From the NCBI GenBank assembly GCA_947501935.1, contig CANMXU010000032.1, positions 1 to 51,182 of the forward strand: a stretch of DNA of 51,182 nt, in the 5' to 3' direction. Below are positions 7,939 through 14,270 of this stretch, one piece after another. Made by a program: the position numbers and the translations under genes. Every line of letters starts with the position of its first letter. The first letter of the stretch is position 1. Origin of the DNA: an uncultured Alteromonadaceae bacterium. GTDB taxonomy: Bacteria; Pseudomonadota; Gammaproteobacteria; Enterobacterales; Alteromonadaceae. Below the pieces are notes generated by a model. The model worked only from the letters and a program-made list of their open reading frames with translations, ran no database searches and was not told the DNA's origin.

Positions 7939-7966
7939 GTTGAAAAGAGTTTTTCATGCCCCCACT
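7939..7966 (+). promoter_or_regulatory. Sigma-32 (heat shock) promoter of dnaK
   Basis: GTTGAAA (7939-7945), 13 bases, then CCCCCACT (7959-7966) fit the RpoH consensus, about 55 bases upstream of the dnaK start codon. Confidence 0.8.
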
Positions 7967-8021
7967 AACTGTTCATCGAAAGATTTAATCCACATTAATT
8001 TAGTATTCGGAGGTCCTCAAG

Positions 8022-9947
8022 ATGGGCAAAATAATTGGTATTGACCTAGGGACAACAAACTCATGTGTTGCTGTACTAGACGGCGATAGTGTTCGTGTTA
8101 TTGAAAACGCAGAAGGCGATCGCACAACTCCTTCAATCATTGCATACACTGAAGAAGGTGAAACTTTAGTTGGTCAGCCAGCTAAGCGTCAATCAGTAAC
8201 TAACCCAACAAACACTTTGTTTGCTATTAAACGTTTAATTGGTCGTCGTTTTGAAGACGAAGAAGTTCAACGTGATATTAAAATTATGCCATTTGGTATT
8301 GTTAAAGCAGACAACGGCGATGCTTGGGTAACAACACGTGATAAAAACGTTGCGCCACCACAAGTTTCAGCTGAAGTTTTAGCTAAAATGAAGAAAACAG
8401 CAGAAGACTATTTAGGTGAAACAGTTACTGAAGCTGTAATTACCGTTCCTGCTTACTTTAACGATTCACAACGTCAAGCAACGAAAGATGCTGGTCGTAT
8501 CGCAGGTCTTGATGTTAAACGTATCATCAACGAACCAACTGCTGCTGCTCTTGCTTACGGCATGGACAAGCAAGAAGGCGATAAAGTTGTTGCTGTATAT
8601 GACTTAGGTGGCGGTACTTTTGATATTTCAATTATTGAAATTGACGAAGTTGAAGGCGAGCACACTTTTGAAGTACTAGCGACTAACGGTGACACTCACT
8701 TAGGTGGTGAAGACTTTGATAACAAGCTAATTAATTACCTTGTTGCTGAATTTAAGAAAGATTCAGGCATGGACCTAACCACTGATCCTCTTGCTATGCA
8801 ACGTTTGAAAGAAGCAGCTGAAAAAGCAAAATGTGAACTTTCTTCTGCACAGCAAACTGATGTTAACTTACCTTACATCACAGCTGACGCTTCTGGTCCT
8901 AAGCACATGAACATTAAAGTGACACGTGCAAAATTAGAATCTTTAGTTGAAGACATGGTTAAAGCAACTTTAGAGCCGCTTAAAAAAGCGCTTAAAGATG
9001 CAGACCTTTCAGTAAGTGACGTGAACGACGTTATCTTAGTTGGTGGCCAATCACGTATGCCACTAGTACAAAAAGCAGTAACAGACTTTTTCAATAAAGA
9101 GCCACGTAAAGACGTTAACCCTGATGAAGCAGTAGCTTCTGGTGCGGCGATTCAAGCGGGTGTTCTTTCTGGTGATGTAACTGACGTACTTCTTTTAGAT
9201 GTTACGCCATTATCATTAGGTATCGAAACAATGGGCGGCGTGATGACGAAAGTTATCGACAAAAACACCACCATTCCTACTAAGCAATCACAAACATTCT
9301 CTACAGCTGATGATAACCAAGCTGCAGTAACTGTTCATGTTGTTCAAGGTGAGCGTAAGCAAGCTAGTGCTAACAAATCACTTGGTCAATTTAACCTTGA
9401 AGGTATTGACCCAGCACCACGTGGTACGCCACAAATCGAAGTAACTTTCGATATTGATGCTGACGGTATTTTGCATGTAACTGCAAAAGACAAAAACACA
9501 GGTAAAGAACAAAAAATTACCATCAAAGCATCTTCTGGTTTATCTGATGATGAAGTGGAGCAAATGGTACGTGACGCAGAAGCTAACGCTGATGCCGATG
9601 CTAAGTTTGAAGAATTAGTTCAAGCTCGTAACCAAGCTGATGGCATGGTACACGCAACTCGCAAGCAAGTTGAAGAAGCGGGTGATGATTTACCAAGCGA
9701 AGATAAAGAAAAAATTGAAGCAGCATTAACTGAACTTGAAGAAGCCCTTAAAGGCGAAGACAAGGAAGCGATTGATGCTAAATCTCAAGCTGTTATCGAA
9801 GCATCTGCTAAGTTAATGGAAATTGCTCAAGCTAAGCAACAAGCTCAAAGCGCACCAGAAGGCGGTGCACCTGAAGCCGACGCTGGCGCAGCTCCTGCTG
9901 ACGATGTAGTAGATGCAGAGTTTGAAGAAGTTAAAGAAGACAAATAG
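8022..9947 (+). CDS. dnaK: Chaperone protein DnaK (Hsp70)
   Basis: ATP-dependent cytosolic Hsp70, 641 residues. The ATPase domain begins with MGKIIGIDLGTTNSCVAVLDG and carries the phosphate loops AVYDLGGGTFDISIIEI and DVILVGGQSRMPLVQ. The linker DVLLLDVTPLSLGIET leads into the substrate-binding beta domain and a helical lid. The C-terminal tail ends in EEVKEDK, the co-chaperone-facing EEV-type end. A strong GGAGG Shine-Dalgarno precedes the ATG. It is followed 158 bases later by dnaJ, with a hairpin between. Codon use is strongly biased, as expected for a highly expressed gene. Confidence 0.98.
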   Translation: MGKIIGIDLGTTNSCVAVLDGDSVRVIENAEGDRTTPSIIAYTEEGETLVGQPAKRQSVTNPTNTLFAIKRLIGRRFEDEEVQRDIKIMPFGIVKADNGDAWVTTRDKNVAPPQVSAEVLAKMKKTAEDYLGETVTEAVITVPAYFNDSQRQATKDAGRIAGLDVKRIINEPTAAALAYGMDKQEGDKVVAVYDLGGGTFDISIIEIDEVEGEHTFEVLATNGDTHLGGEDFDNKLINYLVAEFKKDSGMDLTTDPLAMQRLKEAAEKAKCELSSAQQTDVNLPYITADASGPKHMNIKVTRAKLESLVEDMVKATLEPLKKALKDADLSVSDVNDVILVGGQSRMPLVQKAVTDFFNKEPRKDVNPDEAVASGAAIQAGVLSGDVTDVLLLDVTPLSLGIETMGGVMTKVIDKNTTIPTKQSQTFSTADDNQAAVTVHVVQGERKQASANKSLGQFNLEGIDPAPRGTPQIEVTFDIDADGILHVTAKDKNTGKEQKITIKASSGLSDDEVEQMVRDAEANADADAKFEELVQARNQADGMVHATRKQVEEAGDDLPSEDKEKIEAALTELEEALKGEDKEAIDAKSQAVIEASAKLMEIAQAKQQAQSAPEGGAPEADAGAAPADDVVDAEFEEVKEDK

Positions 9948-9971
9948 TCTTTAAATAACGTATGAAAATAT

Positions 9972-9997
9972 AAGCGCTGGTTTAAACACCAGCGCTT
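9972..9997 (+). terminator. Hairpin between dnaK and dnaJ
   Basis: AAGCGCTGGT / ACCAGCGCTT form a perfect 10-bp stem with a six-base loop. Only a weak T-rich stretch (CTTACGTT) follows, so it may attenuate rather than fully stop transcription. This would lower dnaJ relative to dnaK or stabilise the dnaK mRNA end. Confidence 0.6.
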
Positions 9998-10105
9998 CTT
10001 ACGTTAAAAAACGTTATAAAATGCCATTGAAAATAGCCAACTATTTATAATGTCATTTTAATAAAATTTTGTCCCAAAATTTAATACCAGTTAAAAGAAG
10101 TAACT

Positions 10106-11248
10106 ATGTCAAAACGTGATTATTATGAAGTGCTAGGCGTATCGAAAGATGCTTCTGAGCGTGATATCAAAAAAGCCTACAAACGTTTAGCGATGAAGCT
10201 TCATCCTGACCGTAATGCCGGTGATAAAGCCAAAGAAGAGCAATTTAAAGAAGTTAAAGAAGCTTACGAAGTTCTTAATGATGATCAAAAGCGCGCTGCT
10301 TATGATCAATACGGACATGCAGCGTTCCAACAAGGCGGTCACGGTGGTGGCGGTCATGGTGGTCAAGGCGACTTCGGTGATATTTTTGGCGATGTTTTTG
10401 GTGATATCTTTGGCGGCGGCCGCGGTGGCGGACGTGGTGGTCAATCACGTGCACGTAGAGGCTCAGACTTACGTTACAACCTAGACCTAACTCTTGAAGA
10501 AGCGGTTAAAGGTAAAACCTTAGAAATTAAAGTACCTACGTTTGTTAGTTGTGACCCTTGTGACGGCAGTGGCGCGAAAAAAGGCACCAGTGCCAAAACC
10601 TGTTCTACTTGTCATGGTCACGGCCAAGTACAAATGCGTCAGGGGTTATTTGCCGTTCAGCAAACCTGTCCAACTTGTAGTGGTAAAGGTAAAGTTATTA
10701 CTGATCCTTGTCCTTCATGTCGAGGTCAAGGTCGTGTAGAAAAAACTAAAACCTTATCAGTGAAAATTCCACCAGGTGTTGATACCGGTGACAGAATTCG
10801 ATTAAGTGGTGAAGGTGAAGCCGGCGAGCATGGCGCACCAGCAGGTGATTTATATGTTCAAGCGAACGTTAAAGATCATCATATTTTTGTGCGTGACGAA
10901 AACCACCTTTACTGCGAAGTGCCGATTAGTTTCACTACAGCTGCTTTAGGCGGTGATATTGAAGTACCTACTTTAGAAGGTAAAGTTAAGTTAAAAGTAC
11001 CGAAAGAAACTCAAACTGGCAAAATGTTCCGTTTACGCGGTAAAGGCGTTAAGTCTGTTCGTAGTCATTCAACCGGCGATTTAATGTGTAAAGTAGTGAT
11101 TGAAACACCAGTAAGTTTATCTGGCGACCAAGCTGATTTACTACGCCAGTTAGAAGAAAAAATGGGTAAGAGTACAAGTAAACATAGCCCGAAAGAAACC
11201 GGTTTTTTTGACGGTGTGAAAAAGTTCTTTGATGATCTTAAAAGCTAA
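10106..11248 (+). CDS. dnaJ: Chaperone protein DnaJ (Hsp40)
   Basis: Co-chaperone that delivers substrates to DnaK and stimulates its ATPase. 380 residues: J domain (1-70) with the HPD tripeptide (LHPDRNAGD), a Gly/Phe- and Gly/His-rich linker (about 73-115, with GHGGGGHGG and GDIFGGGRGGGRGG), a zinc domain with four CxxCxGxG motifs (CDPCDGSG, CSTCHGHG, CPTCSGKG, CPSCRGQG), and the C-terminal substrate domain and dimerisation tail. It is the third chaperone of the set with GrpE and DnaK. Confidence 0.97.
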   Translation: MSKRDYYEVLGVSKDASERDIKKAYKRLAMKLHPDRNAGDKAKEEQFKEVKEAYEVLNDDQKRAAYDQYGHAAFQQGGHGGGGHGGQGDFGDIFGDVFGDIFGGGRGGGRGGQSRARRGSDLRYNLDLTLEEAVKGKTLEIKVPTFVSCDPCDGSGAKKGTSAKTCSTCHGHGQVQMRQGLFAVQQTCPTCSGKGKVITDPCPSCRGQGRVEKTKTLSVKIPPGVDTGDRIRLSGEGEAGEHGAPAGDLYVQANVKDHHIFVRDENHLYCEVPISFTTAALGGDIEVPTLEGKVKLKVPKETQTGKMFRLRGKGVKSVRSHSTGDLMCKVVIETPVSLSGDQADLLRQLEEKMGKSTSKHSPKETGFFDGVKKFFDDLKS

Positions 11249-11271
11249 TAGCTCGTTTTAATTCATCAAAT

Positions 11272-11318
11272 AAAATCCAGTGTTTTAAACATAACTGTTT
11301 AGCCACTGGATTTTTTTT
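11272..11318 (+). terminator. Terminator of dnaJ
   Basis: AAAATCCAGTG and CACTGGATTTT pair around a loop of about 20 bases, followed by a T-run. Confidence 0.75.
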
Positions 11319-11362
11319 GTGCTGGTATTTGTGCTGAAAGTTTACTGTTGAAGGTTTTGTGT

Positions 11363-12304
11363 TTAAGCGTGCACTATTGCAAGAATTTCCTCTTTATTTT
11401 TAAGTAATTTAATATCTTGAAATAGTTGTTCAGCTTCAGGGAATTGCAGTCTTAAATAACGTAACCATTGTTTTAAACGGCTGGAAAAGTAATAGCTTTT
11501 ATCGCCAATTAACTCTCGTTGGCTATAGGTATGAATTACGCTTTTCATTGCTTGCCAAGTCATCGGCTCTTGCTTGCCCCTGATCACATCAGCTAAGTTG
11601 GGCAGGGCAAGTGCGCCTCTGCCCAGCATAATATTGTTGGTGTTAGCAATTTCTTGGCAACGTATGGCGTCAGCTTTATTCCAAATTTCGCCGTTGGCCA
11701 CTAGCGGAAAATCTATCTGCTTTTCTATTTCAGCAATATATTCCCAATAGGCAGGGGCTTTATAACCTTGCAATTTAGTACGAGCATGCACGGTTAGCAT
11801 ATTTGCTTCAGCGCTTTTTATCGCACTGACCACTTCGTTTAATAAGCTGGTATCGTCAAAGCCTAAACGAATTTTTACCGAAACATCATGATCGGTGCCC
11901 ACTGCTTTTTTAATGGCAGAGACAATTTGATAAATTTTTTCAGGATCTTTTAATAAAACTGCGCCGCCTTTGCTTTTGTTTACGGCTTTTGCAGGACAAC
12001 CAAAGTTAATATCAACGCCATGTGAGCCCATCTCTATTGCTCTAACCGCATTTTCTGCCATCCACTGTGGTTGTTGTCCAAGCAGTTGTATTCTTAATGG
12101 GGTTTTTGATGGTGTATAAGCACCAGTTGCCAGCTCTGGGCAGGTTCTATTAAAAACCAGCTTAGGTACTAAAGAATCTACTACTCTAATAAATTCGGTA
12201 ATACACAAATTGTAACTATTAATACCAGTGAGTAGATCTCGCATCAGCGCGTCTACCACGCCTTCCATAGGGGCGAGTATGACCAAATTTTCAAAGTTTT
12301 TCAT
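11363..12304 (-). CDS. dusC: tRNA-dihydrouridine(16) synthase DusC
   Basis: FMN-dependent enzyme that reduces U16 of tRNA D-loops. 313 residues with a TIM-barrel start LAPMEGVVDALMRDLLT, the catalytic loop VDINFGCPAKAVNKSKGGAVLL (Cys at about 98), the phosphate-binding VANGEIW and GRGALA segments, and a helical C-terminal RNA-binding domain containing RLKQWLRYL. The MEGVVD start and CPAKAVNKSKGGA loop point to the DusC subgroup rather than DusA or DusB. ATG 12304 is chosen; an upstream TTG opening at 12352 adds residues without family similarity. It is convergent with dnaJ. Confidence 0.92.
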   Translation of the reverse strand: MKNFENLVILAPMEGVVDALMRDLLTGINSYNLCITEFIRVVDSLVPKLVFNRTCPELATGAYTPSKTPLRIQLLGQQPQWMAENAVRAIEMGSHGVDINFGCPAKAVNKSKGGAVLLKDPEKIYQIVSAIKKAVGTDHDVSVKIRLGFDDTSLLNEVVSAIKSAEANMLTVHARTKLQGYKAPAYWEYIAEIEKQIDFPLVANGEIWNKADAIRCQEIANTNNIMLGRGALALPNLADVIRGKQEPMTWQAMKSVIHTYSQRELIGDKSYYFSSRLKQWLRYLRLQFPEAEQLFQDIKLLKNKEEILAIVHA

Positions 12305-12484
12305 AATATTAAGGTGAATTGCATCATTGTGTTGTGCTAGATTTACTATCAAGTGACCATTTTAAATGAAAAAACTTTTAAAAGTTGAAATTTAATTGCT
12401 TCAGCATAGGTCTTTCTAGCAAGTTACGATGTTTTAAATGTGATAGTTCAAAAAAATTGAAAATAAAATCGGAAGGAAAATAAC

Positions 12485-12970
12485 ATGAATCTTATTAAAA
12501 AAACTAAAATTTCAGCTTTATTAGCATTAGTGAGTTTAGCGCTATTCGCTTCATTACCAACAAAAGCAGAAATTAACCCGTTCTCATCTGTTGAACAAGT
12601 TACGATAGTTGCTGACGATCACAAAGGTAAATGTGGCGAAGGCAAATGCGGTGAAGGAAAAGCTAAAGCCAAAGGTAAATGTGGCGAAGGCAAATGTGGT
12701 GAAGGAAAAGCTAAAGCCAAAGGTAAATGTGGCGAAGGCAAATGCGGTGAAGGTAAAGCCAAAGGTAAGTGTGGCGAAGGCAAATGCGGTGAAGGTAAAG
12801 CTAAGGCCAAAGGTAAATGTGGCGAAGGCAAATGCGGTGAAGGTAAAGCTAAAGCCAAAGGTAAGTGTGGCGAAGGCAAATGCGGTGAAGGTAAAGCTAA
12901 AGCCAAAGGTAAATGTGGCGAAGGCAAATGCGGTGAAGGAAAAGCTAAAAAGAAATGTGGTGAAGGTTAA
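12485..12970 (+). CDS. hvfA: HvfA-type RiPP metallophore precursor with tandem Cys repeats
   Basis: 161 residues. An N-terminal Sec signal peptide (about 1-28: basic MNLIKKTK, hydrophobic core, then a THR/LPTKA cleavage region) is followed by a leader with the NPF motif (EINPFSSVEQVTIVADDH) and a core of seven tandem units. A typical unit reads KGKCGEGKCGEGKAKA, and a final KKCGEG closes the core, giving 15 Cys. This is the architecture of HvfA precursors. In Haemophilus influenzae the Cys of EGKCG motifs are converted by HvfB (DUF692 MNIO enzyme) and HvfC to oxazolone/thioamide groups that bind copper. No hvfB or hvfC lies beside it here, so the gene is an orphan precursor. A good AAGGAAAA ribosome site precedes the ATG, and a terminator follows. 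Modification and metal binding are inference from the family. Confidence 0.85.
   Translation: MNLIKKTKISALLALVSLALFASLPTKAEINPFSSVEQVTIVADDHKGKCGEGKCGEGKAKAKGKCGEGKCGEGKAKAKGKCGEGKCGEGKAKGKCGEGKCGEGKAKAKGKCGEGKCGEGKAKAKGKCGEGKCGEGKAKAKGKCGEGKCGEGKAKKKCGEG
12623..12967 (+). repeat. Tandem 48-bp repeats encoding the HvfA core
   Basis: Seven in-frame units, 48 bp each except the third (42 bp) and seventh (45 bp), plus an 18-bp partial. Units are nearly identical at the DNA level, differing mainly at third positions (TGT/TGC, GGA/GGT, AAA/AAG), which points to recent expansion by slippage or unequal exchange. Copy number may vary between strains. Confidence 0.95.
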
Positions 12971-12996
12971 TCGCTAGCCCAAACAAAAGATTTAAC

Positions 12997-13021
12997 AAAA
13001 CGGGCGCTAAGCCCGTTTTTT
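12997..13021 (+). terminator. Terminator of the HvfA gene
   Basis: AAAACGGGC / GCCCGTTTT form a 9-bp stem around GCTAA followed by T. It isolates the precursor gene from the FNR-box promoter downstream, so the two are separate transcription units. Confidence 0.88.
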
Positions 13022-13047
13022 GTTTCTAGAGGGTAACGAGACTTTAT

Positions 13048-13089
13048 TTGATCTAGATCAACTTTAGCTGTTCAAAGTAACATTATTAA
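13048..13089 (+). promoter_or_regulatory. Perfect FNR box with class II promoter
   Basis: TTGATCTAGATCAA (13048-13061) is a perfect FNR/EtrA site (TTGAT-N4-ATCAA). A -10 hexamer TATTAA lies at 13084-13089. With initiation near 13096 the site is centred at about -41.5, the classical activating position for FNR. It drives the small membrane protein at 13134 and probably the response regulator after it. Confidence 0.82.
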
Positions 13090-13133
13090 GCTAGAATGCG
13101 CGCCTTTCATTCTGTAGTGTAAGGTTCCCTAAA

Positions 13134-13256
13134 ATGTCAGACCACGAAAACTTTAAAGACTCTAGCTCAAAACGCCATTTATTCTTAGCTATAATAGCTT
13201 TGTTTGCTTTCCCTTTGTTACCTATGTTGGCGGGCTGGTATACGTTATTGTCTTAA
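13134..13256 (+). CDS. Small single-span membrane protein, function unknown
   Basis: A 40-residue frame: a polar, charged N-terminus (MSDHENFKDSSSKRH) followed by one hydrophobic segment (about 16-38: FLAIIALFAFPLLPMLAGWY). AAGG lies about 12 bases before the ATG. It is the first gene after a perfect FNR-box promoter, which supports real expression under oxygen limitation. Small proteins of this form often act as accessory subunits of respiratory or transport complexes, but I do not recognise this one and assign no function. The response regulator starts 20 bases after its stop, probably in the same transcript. Confidence 0.65.
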   Translation: MSDHENFKDSSSKRHLFLAIIALFAFPLLPMLAGWYTLLS

Positions 13257-13275
13257 AAACGTTAACTAAAAATCT

Positions 13276-13662
13276 ATGATGAAAATATTAATTGTTGATG
13301 ATAATCAATCGGTACTCAACCAAGTTCAAGGGTTATTAACTGAACATGGCTTTGACAGTGTTACCGCTTCAAATGGTTTAGATGGGCTAGAAAAAGCTCA
13401 GGTTACCCATTTTGATTTGTTTATCATTGACCATTTAATGCCTATCATGAATGGTTTGCAGCTTGCCAAAAATTTACGTCAAAATTTAGCAACTACGCGA
13501 ACCCCGATTTTATTTATGAGTACACAAGATCTTAGCCTGATTGAAAAAACAACAGAGCTTAAACTTCTCGATGCGTTAGCGAGTAAGCCGCTTGCTGAAA
13601 AAACCTTTATTTCACAAATTTATTCCCTTCTAGAGCAAAATAGTCAGCAACAGTCACTATAA
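13276..13662 (+). CDS. Single-domain response regulator (CheY-like receiver)
   Basis: 128 residues comprising only a receiver domain: the acidic pair in LIVDDNQ (Asp8, Asp9), the phosphoacceptor Asp52 in LFIIDHLMPIMNG, Ser82 in FMSTQD and Lys104 in ASKPL. No output domain is present, so it must act by protein-protein contact, either as a CheY-type switch or as a phosphorelay intermediate. MKILIVDD at the second Met may be the true start. No histidine kinase adjoins it. Its position downstream of an FNR box suggests production under low oxygen. The C-terminal QSQQQSL tail is non-conserved. Confidence 0.88.
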   Translation: MMKILIVDDNQSVLNQVQGLLTEHGFDSVTASNGLDGLEKAQVTHFDLFIIDHLMPIMNGLQLAKNLRQNLATTRTPILFMSTQDLSLIEKTTELKLLDALASKPLAEKTFISQIYSLLEQNSQQQSL

Positions 13663-13716
13663 ATAATCATCGAATTGCTTTATTCTTTAACAATCTAAAA
13701 TTATGATTTGTTAAAA

Positions 13717-14262
13717 ATGAACCAACAACAAACTACTCTTCTTAAAAACGCCGTTCACACCATAGAAAACTATCCATCTGAAGGCATTATGTTCCGTGAT
13801 GTTACCGGCATTCTTGACGATGCTGATGCCTTCAAATTGTCGATAGACATACTTGCCGATAAATTTTCCCAAGGCGGTTTCACTAAAGTTGTTGGTACTG
13901 AAGCGCGCGGTTTTTTATTTGGTGCGCCGCTAGCATTAGCACTAAATGTTGGTTTTGTTCCGGTACGTAAGCCGGGGAAACTACCACGAGCAGTTTTTTC
14001 CGAAAGTTATCAGCTAGAATATGGTCACGATACTTTAGAAATTCATCAAGACGCTTTAACCGCGGATGATAAAGTACTTATTATTGACGACCTATTAGCA
14101 ACAGGTGGTACCATAGAGGCCACTACTACCTTAGTGCGAAAATTAGGCGCTAGCGTAGCACATGCCGGTTTTATTATTTCATTACCTGAGTTAGGCGGCG
14201 AACAACGTTTAGCCGATTTAGGTTTAGCAGTAAGCTCACTCATTCAGTATGAAGGCGAATAG
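13717..14262 (+). CDS. apt: Adenine phosphoribosyltransferase
   Basis: Purine salvage enzyme converting adenine and PRPP to AMP. 181 residues from the ATG at 13717; a TTG nine bases upstream was not chosen. Family motifs are NYPSEGIMFRDVTGIL near the start, the EARGFLFGAPLAL loop, VRKPGKLPRA and the PRPP-binding VLIIDDLLATGGTIEA. dnaX follows after only 8 bases, the conserved apt-dnaX order, so the two are probably cotranscribed. Confidence 0.96.
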   Translation: MNQQQTTLLKNAVHTIENYPSEGIMFRDVTGILDDADAFKLSIDILADKFSQGGFTKVVGTEARGFLFGAPLALALNVGFVPVRKPGKLPRAVFSESYQLEYGHDTLEIHQDALTADDKVLIIDDLLATGGTIEATTTLVRKLGASVAHAGFIISLPELGGEQRLADLGLAVSSLIQYEGE

Positions 14263-14270
14263 GTAGCACT

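Noticed and set aside
12623..12967. CRISPR-like regular repeat spacing
   Set aside because: Units are contiguous, coding and without unique spacers.
12609..12977. Long open frames in other phases and on the opposite strand of the HvfA gene
   Set aside because: They arise because the repeat unit is a multiple of three and has no stop in any phase; they lack signal, ribosome site or family character.
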